From the NCBI GenBank assembly GCA_903642215.1, contig CAHJWG010000001.1, positions 1,047,390 to 1,111,389 on the forward strand: 64,000 nt of DNA, read 5' to 3'. The notes beneath the pieces were generated by a model. The model had not been told where the DNA came from and did not search any database. It saw only the letters and a program-made list of their open reading frames with translations. The DNA comes from Sphingobacteriaceae bacterium. GTDB lineage: Bacteria > Bacteroidota > Bacteroidia > Sphingobacteriales > Sphingobacteriaceae. The position numbers and the translations under genes were made by a program. Each line of letters begins with the position of its first letter. Position 1 is the stretch's first letter. Below, piece by piece: positions 36,939 through 46,600 of the stretch.

Positions 36939-38375
36939 ATGCTATTTAATTCTATTAGTTTTTTTATCTTTTTACCTGTTGTATTTATATTATACTGGTT
37001 TGTTTTTAATAAATCTATCCAATGGCAAAATGTATTAATACTTATTTCCAGTTATGTATTTTACGGGTGGTGGAGTGAAAAATTTTTAGTTTTATTAATA
37101 TTCTCAACAGCTCTTGATTATTTTTACGGATTTGGTGTAGCATCAACTAATAAAAAAAAATCAAAAATGTTTTTGTGGCTTAGCATTATCAATAATTTAG
37201 GATTTTTAGGTTTATTTAAATATTACAACTTCTTTGCTTTACAGTTTCAAAGTTCTTTTGATTTAATTGGATTCCATTTTCATCCTCTGTTTCTTAAAAT
37301 TGCATTACCGGTTGGCATATCATTTTATACTTTCCATGGAATGTCCTACGTGTTTGATATTTATCGAAAGGTTAGAAAACCAGTTACAAACTTTGTAGAT
37401 TACGCAGTATTTGTTTCTTTTTTCCCTCTTTTAGTTGCCGGCCCGATTGAACGTGCAAACCATTTATTACCACAAGTTCAATCAAAAAGAGTATTTAATT
37501 ATAATCAATCAGTAGCTGGCGGCCGGCTAATTTTATGGGGTATGTTTAAGAAGGTTGTAATTGCTGATAGTTTAGCAGTTGTTGCGGATAATATATTTGA
37601 AAACTATCATCAGTATAGTGCTTTTACACTTATTATTGGTGCCATTGCTTTTAGTTTCCAGATATACGGAGACTTTAGTGGTTATTCTGATATTGCATTA
37701 GGAACTGCAAAACTTTTTGGTTTTGAACTATTAAGTAACTTCAAATTCCCTTATTTCTCCCGCAATATTGCAGAATTTTGGAGAAGATGGCATATCTCAC
37801 TTTCTTCTTGGTTTAAAGATTATTTATACATTCCCTTAGGCGGATCACAAAAAGGTAAGCTAAAAGCCGTACGGAACACATTTATCATATTTTTAGTAAG
37901 TGGTTTTTGGCATGGTGCCAGTTACAATTACATAGTTTGGGGTTTTATACATGCCTGCGGCTTTTTACCTTTATTAATATTAAAACGCAACCGGCAGTAT
38001 GCAGGTAGTGTGGTGGCACAATCAAGCAAGTATCCAACAGTTAAAGAGTTTACACAAATTGTAGGTACTTTTACTTTTGTAACTTTTGCCTGGATCTTTT
38101 TCAGGTCTGGAACGCTTAGAGATAGTTTCGGTTACCTTAAACAGATTTTTACAAGTTGCTTGCAATTTCCTAAACAATTTCTATCAATTCCTAAAGGATT
38201 AAGTGCTTTCTGCTATATCGTTCCGTTTGTTTTAATAGATTGGAATTTTAGGCGCGATGAGCGAAATCTAAAGTTTGCCCGTCCTGCATATCGTGTTCTG
38301 TTTTATTGCATACTTGGTTTACTGGTGTTTTTTTATTTTGGTAAAAGAAGCAGTTTTATCTATTTCCAATTTTAA
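36939..38375 (+). CDS. MBOAT-family O-acyltransferase (AlgI-like)
   Basis: A 478-residue membrane protein with about eleven helices. MBOAT landmarks are PVGISFYTFHGMSYVFDIYR (about residue 127), ERANHLLPQ, FWRRWHISLSSWFKDYLYIP (about 280), and the catalytic His325 in SGFWHGASYNYIVWG. It transfers acyl groups, usually acetyl, across the membrane onto exported polysaccharide. The next gene encodes an SGNH-like partner, the usual two-part system. The dispersed motif occurs at 38340-38353, encoding Gly-Lys-Arg-Ser-Ser. Confidence 0.93.
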   Translation: MLFNSISFFIFLPVVFILYWFVFNKSIQWQNVLILISSYVFYGWWSEKFLVLLIFSTALDYFYGFGVASTNKKKSKMFLWLSIINNLGFLGLFKYYNFFALQFQSSFDLIGFHFHPLFLKIALPVGISFYTFHGMSYVFDIYRKVRKPVTNFVDYAVFVSFFPLLVAGPIERANHLLPQVQSKRVFNYNQSVAGGRLILWGMFKKVVIADSLAVVADNIFENYHQYSAFTLIIGAIAFSFQIYGDFSGYSDIALGTAKLFGFELLSNFKFPYFSRNIAEFWRRWHISLSSWFKDYLYIPLGGSQKGKLKAVRNTFIIFLVSGFWHGASYNYIVWGFIHACGFLPLLILKRNRQYAGSVVAQSSKYPTVKEFTQIVGTFTFVTFAWIFFRSGTLRDSFGYLKQIFTSCLQFPKQFLSIPKGLSAFCYIVPFVLIDWNFRRDERNLKFARPAYRVLFYCILGLLVFFYFGKRSSFIYFQF

Positions 38376-38382
38376 AAAAATT

Positions 38383-39432
38383 ATGATAAAATTCATTTTA
38401 AAAATACTTCAATATATATTTATTGTTTGCTTACTTGGCTACGGTATCATCTATGTTAGCGTACTGTTTTATCCGGGAAAGATGTTAGGAAATGCAACAG
38501 AGTATGAGTTGTGGAAATATAAAAAGCAACTAATTAATACAACTTACAGTCAATCTAAAAATATAATCATTGGTGATTCCAGAGTGATGACGGGTTTAAA
38601 TCCTGTTGTTATTAAACACAATATTATCAATCTCTCTTTAAGTGGTACAACCCCGTTTGAAGGTTGTGCTACTTTAAAACAATTTTTGCAGCATAATAAA
38701 ATAGATACACTGATTATTGGTTATGGTATTTTTCATTATATAGAAAGTGATGTGTTGGAAAAATGGACTTTACTATATCAATTTAATACAATACAGGAAG
38801 TAAATAGCCTTGAAAACGTTGAAAGAATAAAACATATTACTTTAGATAATCAATCCCCCGGCCTTCAATTATACCTTGGCCGTAAAGCTACTTATTATCA
38901 TAGTCCGATAAATTTACGACAAACTTTTATTGAGAATCTTAAACAGAGTGATTATAAACTTTTTATTATTAAACAATTAAAGGAAACGATAGGCTTTAGC
39001 AATTTAACAACGGCTGATTCTGCAGCCGGAACAAATACTGAAGTGGAAATCGCTTTAAAAGCTAAAAAATTTATCCCTAATCCTGTTATTTTAAGTTATC
39101 TGGATTCGATATCTCTCATAGTAAAAAATAATAATATTAAAACATTCTTACTAATTCCGCCTATTAATTATGCCAGTTATAAAATGTTAACAAGCACTTT
39201 GTTCTGGAAACAATTCAGCAACTTTTTACATGATCTTCAAATAAAATATCCTTTTGTAAAGATTGAGTGGAAAAATGCTTATCTACCCAATACTTACTTT
39301 GCTGATAACAGTCATTTAAATCGTAAGGGTGCTGATTTTTTATCCGAATATGTAAGAGATTCAATTATGGAAAATGTTAAAAAACCAGCTATCATAAATC
39401 AAAACTTAAATACTCGTAAAAGTATCTTTTAA
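38383..39432 (+). CDS. SGNH-like accessory protein for polysaccharide O-acylation
   Basis: A 349-residue protein. The ATG at 38383 lies 8 bp after the MBOAT stop; an in-frame start inside the MBOAT gene is rejected. One N-terminal membrane helix (about 7-28) is followed by a periplasmic domain with GDSR (Ser66 in IIIGDSRVMTG) and the DxxH block DNSHLNRKG (Asp308, His311). These are the catalytic elements of the SGNH/AlgX-AlgJ fold that pairs with MBOAT transferases. It probably completes acyl transfer onto the exopolysaccharide. Confidence 0.8.
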   Translation: MIKFILKILQYIFIVCLLGYGIIYVSVLFYPGKMLGNATEYELWKYKKQLINTTYSQSKNIIIGDSRVMTGLNPVVIKHNIINLSLSGTTPFEGCATLKQFLQHNKIDTLIIGYGIFHYIESDVLEKWTLLYQFNTIQEVNSLENVERIKHITLDNQSPGLQLYLGRKATYYHSPINLRQTFIENLKQSDYKLFIIKQLKETIGFSNLTTADSAAGTNTEVEIALKAKKFIPNPVILSYLDSISLIVKNNNIKTFLLIPPINYASYKMLTSTLFWKQFSNFLHDLQIKYPFVKIEWKNAYLPNTYFADNSHLNRKGADFLSEYVRDSIMENVKKPAIINQNLNTRKSIF

Positions 39433-39447
39433 TAATATAAATAGTAG

Positions 39448-40323
39448 ATGGATAATACTGCTGGCACCAATTACGAATCGACAGAAAATTATTGGAATAT
39501 AGTTGTTAAACCTGTTGATACGTTATTTAACTTAAAATTTGGACAAATCTGGCTGTACAGAGATTTGTTTTGGTTATTGGTACGTCGGGATTTTGTATCT
39601 TTTTACAAGCAAACCGTACTTGGGCCGCTGTGGTTTTTTTTACAACCTGTTTTTACAATCCTTATTTATTCCTACATATTTGGTTCTCTTGCGGGTATCA
39701 GTACAGATGGTGTTCCGAGGCCGTTATTTTACCTGGCTGGTATTACCTGCTGGCATTATTTTGCCGAATGTTTAAATAAAACATCAGCGGTTTTTGTTGA
39801 AAACGCACATGTTTTTGGCAAGGTATATTTCCCCAGAATCATTATGCCTTTTAGTGTAGTTGTAAGCAACCTGATCAAGTTTTTTATATACCTAACTATT
39901 ATGTTTATAATGATAGCATGGTATGTCCACAAAAATGAAGTAAAAGGGGTAAACATATACGCACTGCTGTTGCCTGTATTGTTAATTTTAATTGCCATGC
40001 TTGGTTTAGGCATTGGAATGATTGTTTCTGCATTAACAACAAAGTACCGTGATTTAGCATTTTTTGTAGGATTTGGCGTGCAGCTTTTAATGTGGGCTTC
40101 GCCTGTAGTTTATCCATTATCTGCTGCACCGGCAAAATATAAGCACTTAATCAGCTTTAATCCCATGACTCCGTTAATAGAAACATTTAGATATGGTTTT
40201 TTAGGATCAGGCTCATTTTCATGGCTGTCATTAGGTGTAAGTGCTGTAAATATCATCATTATATCATGTATCGGGCTTGCCTTTTTTAACAGGGCCGAAC
40301 GCACATTTATTGATACTGTATGA
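39448..40323 (+). CDS. wzm: Polysaccharide ABC exporter permease (Wzm-like)
   Basis: A 291-residue inner-membrane permease of the ABC-2 polysaccharide export family. Signatures are LRVRRDFVSFYKQTVLGPLW-like text near residue 45 (LLVRRDFVSFYKQTVLGPLW), six predicted helices, the AFFVGFGVQLLMWASPVVYP segment and the FNPMTPLIETFRYGFLG loop near residue 235. It pairs with the ATP-binding protein encoded 160 bp downstream. Exports the finished or lipid-linked polymer across the inner membrane. Confidence 0.93.
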   Translation: MDNTAGTNYESTENYWNIVVKPVDTLFNLKFGQIWLYRDLFWLLVRRDFVSFYKQTVLGPLWFFLQPVFTILIYSYIFGSLAGISTDGVPRPLFYLAGITCWHYFAECLNKTSAVFVENAHVFGKVYFPRIIMPFSVVVSNLIKFFIYLTIMFIMIAWYVHKNEVKGVNIYALLLPVLLILIAMLGLGIGMIVSALTTKYRDLAFFVGFGVQLLMWASPVVYPLSAAPAKYKHLISFNPMTPLIETFRYGFLGSGSFSWLSLGVSAVNIIIISCIGLAFFNRAERTFIDTV

Positions 40324-40343
40324 AGTATGATGGAAAATGCTAT

Positions 40344-40420
40344 ATGCTTCTTTTAAGGCATAAATTTATGTATGGACAGCAATATGGAAAGTTTAGTTTT
40401 TTATGCCATAAAAGAAGTAT
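40344..40420. repeat. Inverted pair of the dispersed motif (pair 3), longest stem
   Basis: Left arm ATGCTTCTTTTAAG, right arm CATAAAAGAAGTAT, total 77 bp. The pairing extends beyond the motif (TATA outside; GGCATAAA/TTTATGCC inside), giving about 22 matches in 24 positions. It lies between the wzm-like and wzt-like genes. Confidence 0.85.
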
Positions 40421-40485
40421 ATAGGTAAAGTTTAAGAAATAATTACTAATCTGAATGGATAAGGGCATTGGGATTATTTGAAATT

Positions 40486-41754
40486 ATGAACACTGTAATT
40501 AAGGTAGAAAATATATCAAAGGCATACCGTTTGGGCGAAATCGGAACCGGAACACTGAGCCATGATTTGCAGCGCTGGTGGAGCAAAATTCGGAAAAAAG
40601 AAGACCCTTTTTTGAAAGTAGGTGAAGTAAATGATAGAACTGTAAAAGGAACGAGCAATATTATTTGGAGTTTAAGAGACATTACTTTTGAAGTAAAACA
40701 AGGAGATGCCGTTGGTATCGTAGGGCGTAATGGTGCCGGTAAAAGTACCTTGTTAAAAATATTAAGTCAAATCACAGCTCCTACCAAAGGTATATTTAAG
40801 GCGCATGGCCGCATAGCAAGTTTATTGGAAGTTGGCACAGGCTTCCATCCGGAACTTACCGGCAGGGAAAATATCTTTTTAAACGGGGCAATTTTGGGTA
40901 TGCGTAAACACGAAATCAATCGAAAATTTGATGAGATAGTTGATTTTTCGGGAGTAGAACGTTACATAGATACACCTGTAAAAAGGTATAGCAGCGGCAT
41001 GTATGTGCGATTAGCCTTTGCCGTTGCTGCTTATCTGGAATCTGAAATCTTAATTATTGATGAGGTTTTAGCAGTTGGCGATGCAGAATTTCAGCGTAAA
41101 TGTTTAGGTAAAATGGCTGATGTTACAAAAGGAGAAGGCCGGACAGTATTGTTTGTAAGCCATAATATGACTGCCGTTAGTTCGCTTTGTAAATCCGGCT
41201 TGTATCTTAAAAACGGAAGTATGATTAGTAATGGTAATATAAGTTCTGTAGTATCTGCATACTTAGGCGATATGGAAAAAATTGAAAGGCAAGAATGGAT
41301 AGGAAATAAAGGTAATAGTGATTTGAAAATTTTTAGGACAGGTGTTTATCCTGAAGATAAAATAAATGGCTTTCATACCAATACAGATATTTTTATAGAA
41401 ATTGAAGGTGAGGCATTAAATCCAATTATCGATTTGGTAATGGGATTTAGATTATGGTCGCAATATGAATATGAGTTAGCTTATGTTTTACATGATGATA
41501 CACAAGAGGAGCACATTGCTTTTCCTGCGCAAAAGTTTAAAAAAGTATTTAAAATTCCGGCCAATACATTAGCAGAAGGTTCCTATAAAATATCATTTGA
41601 TATCGGCATACATAATAGAGAAGCCATTATAGAACATAACTATTGCGATCTTTCTTTTTCTCTGGTAAACATTAGCGGACTTGGCAGAAAATATCTGGTG
41701 GGTGCTACAAAAGGTTTTAGCAGCTTAATAAGAACTAACTGGCTTGTAAAATAA
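40486..41754 (+). CDS. wzt: Polysaccharide ABC exporter ATP-binding protein (Wzt-like)
   Basis: A 422-residue ATPase. The ATG at 40486 is used. Walker A GRNGAGKST (about 74), signature YSSGMYVRLAFAVA (about 165) and Walker B EILIIDEVLAVGD (about 186) are intact. The last ~150 residues form a Wzt-like C-terminal domain (IFIEIEGEAL..., YKISFDIGIHN), which in relatives recognises a cap or modification on the polysaccharide. With the permease this makes an ABC-dependent export pathway. Confidence 0.93.
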   Translation: MNTVIKVENISKAYRLGEIGTGTLSHDLQRWWSKIRKKEDPFLKVGEVNDRTVKGTSNIIWSLRDITFEVKQGDAVGIVGRNGAGKSTLLKILSQITAPTKGIFKAHGRIASLLEVGTGFHPELTGRENIFLNGAILGMRKHEINRKFDEIVDFSGVERYIDTPVKRYSSGMYVRLAFAVAAYLESEILIIDEVLAVGDAEFQRKCLGKMADVTKGEGRTVLFVSHNMTAVSSLCKSGLYLKNGSMISNGNISSVVSAYLGDMEKIERQEWIGNKGNSDLKIFRTGVYPEDKINGFHTNTDIFIEIEGEALNPIIDLVMGFRLWSQYEYELAYVLHDDTQEEHIAFPAQKFKKVFKIPANTLAEGSYKISFDIGIHNREAIIEHNYCDLSFSLVNISGLGRKYLVGATKGFSSLIRTNWLVK

Positions 41755-41764
41755 ATTTATAAAC

Positions 41765-42694
41765 ATGGAAAGTTTATCTTTTGTTGTACAGGGTCCGATA
41801 ATATATATTTCTGAGAGAGATAAAGGCGTGTATTCCACAAAAGAAGTATTAGTTAGTATCAGAACGCATTATCCCGATGCAGAGATCATATTATCAACCT
41901 GGCAGGAGTCTGATGTAGCAAATTTAACTTACGATGTATTGGTTTTAAGTGCTGATCCTGGTAGTTATACCCACAATGGAGTTTTAATGAATAATAACAG
42001 GCTTATTACAAGTACAAAAGCAGGTATATTAAAAGCATCTAATCCATACGTAGTAAAAACCCGTACAGACCTTTTAATTAACAGCAGCAATTTGTTAAAC
42101 AAGCTTAAATTAATTACACCTATTAGCAGCAAATACGGTGCATTTAATAATTATGTGTTATCTACTATTTATTATGTTCGAAATCCTTTAAAGCTTAATC
42201 TGGTTTTCCATCCGAGCGATATTTTTTTAATAGGTACAAAAGATGATTTGCTTTCTTTTTTTAACGTACCAACAGTACCAAAAGAGTTTTTCATTAACGC
42301 TGATAACAGTACTAAAATAGTTATCGAGCAATATTTTTTTACCCACTGTATCCTAAAAAATAAAAATATCAATTATCCCATCATAAAATGGGGTTATACT
42401 AAATTGAAGTATTTTTTTGATTCAGAAAATTACATTTTCAACAGCTTTCTGTTTTTTGATACCAAAGAATTAGGTGTGCAATTTCCAAAAAGGCTGTATA
42501 CAGCTTTTATGCAGGATGCTAATTATACTTTAGATGAAGCAAAAACACTTTCGGGTTTGTACAGAAAAGCAGGTTTAAATTCTGTTAAACTTATAAGATG
42601 TACCAAATACTTAATTATATACTATGTACCGGAGAATATTAAGGTACTGTGGAGAAGAACAATTGGCCGAGTAATAAATGAAATAAGATTTTAA
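41765..42694 (+). CDS. WavE-family glycosyltransferase, paralogue 1
   Basis: A 309-residue protein of the WavE lipopolysaccharide-synthesis family. N-terminal LSFVVQGPI, DAEIILSTWQ, LVLSADPGSYTHNG, MNNNRLITSTKAG, VVKTRTDLLI and a later FHPSDIFLIGTKDDLLSFF block are all characteristic. It is the most divergent of three tandem relatives. Acts in the cytoplasm on a nucleotide sugar; specificity unknown. A partial dispersed motif (CAAAAGAAGTATT) lies at 41838-41850. Confidence 0.85.
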   Translation: MESLSFVVQGPIIYISERDKGVYSTKEVLVSIRTHYPDAEIILSTWQESDVANLTYDVLVLSADPGSYTHNGVLMNNNRLITSTKAGILKASNPYVVKTRTDLLINSSNLLNKLKLITPISSKYGAFNNYVLSTIYYVRNPLKLNLVFHPSDIFLIGTKDDLLSFFNVPTVPKEFFINADNSTKIVIEQYFFTHCILKNKNINYPIIKWGYTKLKYFFDSENYIFNSFLFFDTKELGVQFPKRLYTAFMQDANYTLDEAKTLSGLYRKAGLNSVKLIRCTKYLIIYYVPENIKVLWRRTIGRVINEIRF

Positions 42695-42716
42695 CAATCT
42701 AAAGAAAGGGGTAACT

Positions 42717-43742
42717 GTGGAAATTGATTACATATTAAACAATATATCTATAATAGTACAGGGTAAAGTGTTAGGATTACCGGGCGAGCCTTATGAAAAA
42801 CAATTAACCTTACAGTGTATTGAAAGTATCCGGAATTTTATCCCGGCGGCAGAAATTATTTTATCTACATGGGAAGGAACAAATGTTTCGCATTTATTTT
42901 TTGATAAAATAGTTTTCTGTGACGATCCGGGTGCTACTGCTTACAACATTCATGATCCTAAATTTCTAAATAATAACAACCGTCAGATTGTATCAACTTA
43001 TAACGGTTTAAAAGCTGCGTCAAAAAAATACGCAATTAAAATGCGAGGTGATTTTAAATTTTTAGGAACCGATTTTGTTAATCTTATTAAGCCGTTTCCG
43101 CGCGGAGAAAAATACAGGTTCTTTAAAGAAAGGATAATTATTCTTACCCATTTCTCCAGAAATCCCAGAAGGATACCACAGCTTATTCATCCCAGTGATT
43201 TAATTCAGATAGGGCTAACAGAAGATTTGTTAAGTCTGTGGGATATTCCGTTACAGCCCGAGCCCGAAACTACCCGTGCTTTTCCTTTAGAAAAAAGGAT
43301 TATAAATAATTCACTCGAAAATTCTTTTTACAGGATGAAATTCGGGTCTGAACAATATGTATGGTATGCCTTCTGCAAAAAACTGGGCTTAGATCTCGAA
43401 TTGAAGCATTTTAGCCATATTCCGGTTGATAAAATTCTTGTCTCAGAAATGTCAGTCATTAATAATTTTGTAATTGCAAACCAGTTACAGTTGGGTTTAT
43501 TTATACCTAAAAGATTTGTTTTTTACCCGTATAAGGATCTCTACACTAACAAAGAATGGTATAACCTTGCTGAAAAATATACTAAAGGGATTTCAAATTT
43601 TTTTGAATATAAACTAATATTCAAAGTATATACAACTAATATATTATTGGTTTTATACAGGGCAAAATCAAAACTATTAAAACATGGCTTTGCTAAGTTT
43701 TTTATTGTGCAGCAAAAGCCGCTTATAGTTGATACTGTTTAA
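42717..43742 (+). CDS. WavE-family glycosyltransferase, paralogue 2
   Basis: A 341-residue WavE-family protein starting at GTG, with an AAAGAAAGGGG ribosome-binding stretch just upstream. It shares with the next gene long near-identical blocks: IVQGKVLGLPGEPYEKQLT, NFIPAAEIILSTWEG, NNNNRQIVSTYNGLKAA, LIHPSDL, LSLWDIPLQPEPETTRA and EQYVWYAFCKK. This marks a fairly recent duplication. No membrane helix apart from the weakly hydrophobic C-terminal region. Confidence 0.85.
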   Translation: MEIDYILNNISIIVQGKVLGLPGEPYEKQLTLQCIESIRNFIPAAEIILSTWEGTNVSHLFFDKIVFCDDPGATAYNIHDPKFLNNNNRQIVSTYNGLKAASKKYAIKMRGDFKFLGTDFVNLIKPFPRGEKYRFFKERIIILTHFSRNPRRIPQLIHPSDLIQIGLTEDLLSLWDIPLQPEPETTRAFPLEKRIINNSLENSFYRMKFGSEQYVWYAFCKKLGLDLELKHFSHIPVDKILVSEMSVINNFVIANQLQLGLFIPKRFVFYPYKDLYTNKEWYNLAEKYTKGISNFFEYKLIFKVYTTNILLVLYRAKSKLLKHGFAKFFIVQQKPLIVDTV

Positions 43743-43773
43743 AATTAATTAGAAGAATATTAAAGTAAACAAT

Positions 43774-44862
43774 ATGAAGAAGCGCACTTTAAAGGATGAT
43801 ACTTTGAAGAAAGAGCTGTTAAAGCAAGAGACAATAAAGTACGAGATATTGAGAAGCACTGTTCTGAATGATATCTCAGTAGTTATACAAGGCAAGATAT
43901 TAGGTTTGCCGGGTGAGCCTTATCAAATGCAATTAACACAGCAATGTATAGAAAGTGTTAGGAATTTTATACCTGCGGCTGAAATTATACTTTCAACTTG
44001 GGAGGGAAGTATCGTGAAACATTTAAAATATGATAAGGTAATTTTTAATAAGGATCCGGGAGCGGTTTCATATAGTGATCTTGAGCCTTTTTTTTTTAAT
44101 AATAATAACCGGCAAATAGTATCAACTTATAACGGCTTAAAAGCTGCAACTAAAACATACGCTGTTAAAATGCGTGGCGATTGCAAATTTACTGATACTG
44201 ATTTTGTTTATTATTTAAAGGAGTTTCCAAGAGGAGAACAATATAGTTTTTTTAAACAACGCATCGTTATCCCAACAAAATATTCCAGGAACCCTAGAAG
44301 AATTGCTCAGTTAATACATCCAAGTGATATTTTCCAAGTAGGGTTATTAGAAGATTTGCTAAGCCTGTGGAGCATCCCGCTGCAGCCTGAACCGGAAACA
44401 ACCCGTGCTATCCCGGTCAATAAAAAAATATTTAACAATTCATTAAGAGGTGGTATACACCGAATGAAATTTGGTGCAGAACAATATACATGGTATGCCT
44501 TTTGCAAAATGCGTGGACTTGATTTAGAATTAAAATACTTTAGCAACCTGCCTGTATCAAAAATTTTAGCATCTGATGTGTCTATCATCAATAATTTTGT
44601 AATTCAGGATGCTCTTAAACTTGGCATTATTTTACCAGCAAAGATGTTTGATCATTATGACGAAGACCTATATACTCACGAAGAATGGATGAACTTAAGT
44701 AAGCGGTATGCACAGAAGATATCTGGTTTAGATAAGTTTTTGCTTATTGCAAAAGTTTATCAAAGTAATGTTTCAAATATAATATGGAGAGTACAGCACA
44801 GGTTATTTAAATATGGTTTAATTAACTGGCTAAAAACATTTAAAAGGTATCTCTCATCTTAA
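43774..44862 (+). CDS. WavE-family glycosyltransferase, paralogue 3
   Basis: A 362-residue close paralogue of the preceding gene (shared blocks GKILGLPGEPYQMQLT, SVRNFIPAAEIILSTWEG, IPLQPEPETTRAIPVNKK, EQYTWYAFCK). It differs by an N-terminal Lys-rich extension (KKRTLKDDTLKKELLKQ) of about 25 residues. Retention of both copies suggests different acceptor or donor sugars. A gene-free 110 bp follows. Confidence 0.85.
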   Translation: MKKRTLKDDTLKKELLKQETIKYEILRSTVLNDISVVIQGKILGLPGEPYQMQLTQQCIESVRNFIPAAEIILSTWEGSIVKHLKYDKVIFNKDPGAVSYSDLEPFFFNNNNRQIVSTYNGLKAATKTYAVKMRGDCKFTDTDFVYYLKEFPRGEQYSFFKQRIVIPTKYSRNPRRIAQLIHPSDIFQVGLLEDLLSLWSIPLQPEPETTRAIPVNKKIFNNSLRGGIHRMKFGAEQYTWYAFCKMRGLDLELKYFSNLPVSKILASDVSIINNFVIQDALKLGIILPAKMFDHYDEDLYTHEEWMNLSKRYAQKISGLDKFLLIAKVYQSNVSNIIWRVQHRLFKYGLINWLKTFKRYLSS

Positions 44863-44973
44863 TATCTTTTGTATGAATTATTATATAAATATTAAATTAA
44901 AAATTAATTAACACAAATATTAGTTAATAGATATTGTTACTGTACGCTGTAAACGTGAAGTGATTATTTGTTG

Positions 44974-46590
44974 ATGAAAAACGTACTTATACTTGCTGCA
45001 GGAAACATATCCAATAAGCTTTCTTTTATAAAAGCTTATTATGCATCTCCTGCATTAATTCCTATAAACACAAAGCCGCTAATATTATACCATTTAGAAT
45101 TTTATAAAAACTTTGGTTGTAAGGTTTACTTAATCGTTAATCAAAAAGATACTGCTTACATAGAAGAAAGCGTAAACCTAAAGGAATTTGAGTTTGATAT
45201 TATTGAGGTTCCGGATTCTCATGGTGTTAATGCTTCTTTGCATTTTGCTTTGGAAAAAGTACCGGCAGCAAATCAAACTATTGTCAATTTAGTAACATCT
45301 ATTCCTGTACAATTTCCCCAAGATCAGATGGTGTTTTTAGATAAGCAACTATCTTATAACAATGACTGGTCTTGTATTAATATTGCTAAAGATAATACAG
45401 AATTTCTTTTTAAATCAAATCCCAATAAAAAATTAGGCTATGGTTTTACAGGTGTTTTTAGTATGGATACTACTTTGCTTTGTAAAGCTGTAAACCAGGT
45501 TTCGCACCGGTCAGATTTAATGGAAATTTTTGCTTACTTAAATCAGTTTGACAAGTATAACAGTTCTTGCTTTAATTTTATTTTAGAAGATTGGATTGAT
45601 GCCGGGCATGAAATAAATTATTACCACTCCAAGTTAAAGCTGATCTCAAGCCGTTCATTCAACTCAGTTATTGTTACTGATTTAGGTGTATTAAAAAAGG
45701 AATCTACCAACTATGCAAAGCTAAAAAATGAAGAAGAATTTATAACAGCCATACCTCCAAGCTTGGCTATACTTTTCCCCAGGATTATTAAGGGCTTTTC
45801 TCATGATTCAGCATTAAAAACAGGATCATATTCAATGGAATTTTATGGCTATCCAAGTATGGCAGAACTACAGCTTTTTTGGGATTTAAGGAATGAAGTT
45901 TGGACTCGAATATTCTTTGATATAGAAACCGTATTTAACTTATTCATCAAGCAAAGTTCTTCTATCGGTAAAAATGCTTATATGGATTTTTATGTAGGTA
46001 AAATTGGAGACAGGGTTAAAGAGTTTTATGGTCAGTTGGATGGTAAATATAAATATATCATCACAGAAGATTTAAATATTAACGGAGTTATTAACGAGAG
46101 TTTTTCAAAAATTAAAGAAAGACTGTTTAAAAGAATTGAAGCACTTTATTCCGAAGATGATTTTTGTATCGTTCACGGCGACTTTTGTTTTAATAATATA
46201 TTGTATGATGTGCCTCATCGTTTAATTAAATTAATTGATCCACGCGGTAGTTTTGGAAACAAGTACAAAGGATTGTATGGCGATATTAAATATGATTTAG
46301 CAAAGCTACTGCACTCTGCAATAGGAGGATACGATTACTTAGTTAACAATCTTTATAAAATTGATCTGAATGAGAAGAACATAAGTTATAATATATTTTA
46401 CAGGAATAATAATAACATTATAGTAGAAAAAGCGGTTCAGCTTGTTTCTAACTTGGGTTATAGTTTAAAAGATATTATGCTGATAGTTGGAACATTATTT
46501 TTAACGATGCCTCCGCTTCATAACGATTCGTCAAGCAGGCAAAGAGTTATGTATATCCACGGAATTAAATTGATAAACGAAAATTTATAA
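44974..46590 (+). CDS. Nucleotidyltransferase-like / aminoglycoside-phosphotransferase-like fusion
   Basis: A 538-residue protein; the ATG at 44974 is preferred to two upstream TTGs. Residues 1-230 resemble a sugar-nucleotidyltransferase (VLILAAGNISNKLSF, INTKPLILYHLEFYKNFG) but the GxGxR/PK active-site signature is degraded. Residues 300-538 form a choline-kinase/APH-like domain with VHGDFCFNNILYD (His401, Asp403) and LIDPRGSF (Asp422), both catalytic elements intact. It probably phosphorylates a sugar or amino-alcohol for attachment to the polymer. The two downstream genes encode a HAD phosphatase and an intact nucleotidyltransferase, so the three form a module. Confidence 0.75.
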   Translation: MKNVLILAAGNISNKLSFIKAYYASPALIPINTKPLILYHLEFYKNFGCKVYLIVNQKDTAYIEESVNLKEFEFDIIEVPDSHGVNASLHFALEKVPAANQTIVNLVTSIPVQFPQDQMVFLDKQLSYNNDWSCINIAKDNTEFLFKSNPNKKLGYGFTGVFSMDTTLLCKAVNQVSHRSDLMEIFAYLNQFDKYNSSCFNFILEDWIDAGHEINYYHSKLKLISSRSFNSVIVTDLGVLKKESTNYAKLKNEEEFITAIPPSLAILFPRIIKGFSHDSALKTGSYSMEFYGYPSMAELQLFWDLRNEVWTRIFFDIETVFNLFIKQSSSIGKNAYMDFYVGKIGDRVKEFYGQLDGKYKYIITEDLNINGVINESFSKIKERLFKRIEALYSEDDFCIVHGDFCFNNILYDVPHRLIKLIDPRGSFGNKYKGLYGDIKYDLAKLLHSAIGGYDYLVNNLYKIDLNEKNISYNIFYRNNNNIIVEKAVQLVSNLGYSLKDIMLIVGTLFLTMPPLHNDSSSRQRVMYIHGIKLINENL

Positions 46591-46600
46591 TAATTAACGA

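Noticed and set aside
38275..38382. Upstream extension of the SGNH-like gene
   Set aside because: It runs inside the MBOAT gene; the ATG at 38383 begins a normal membrane anchor.
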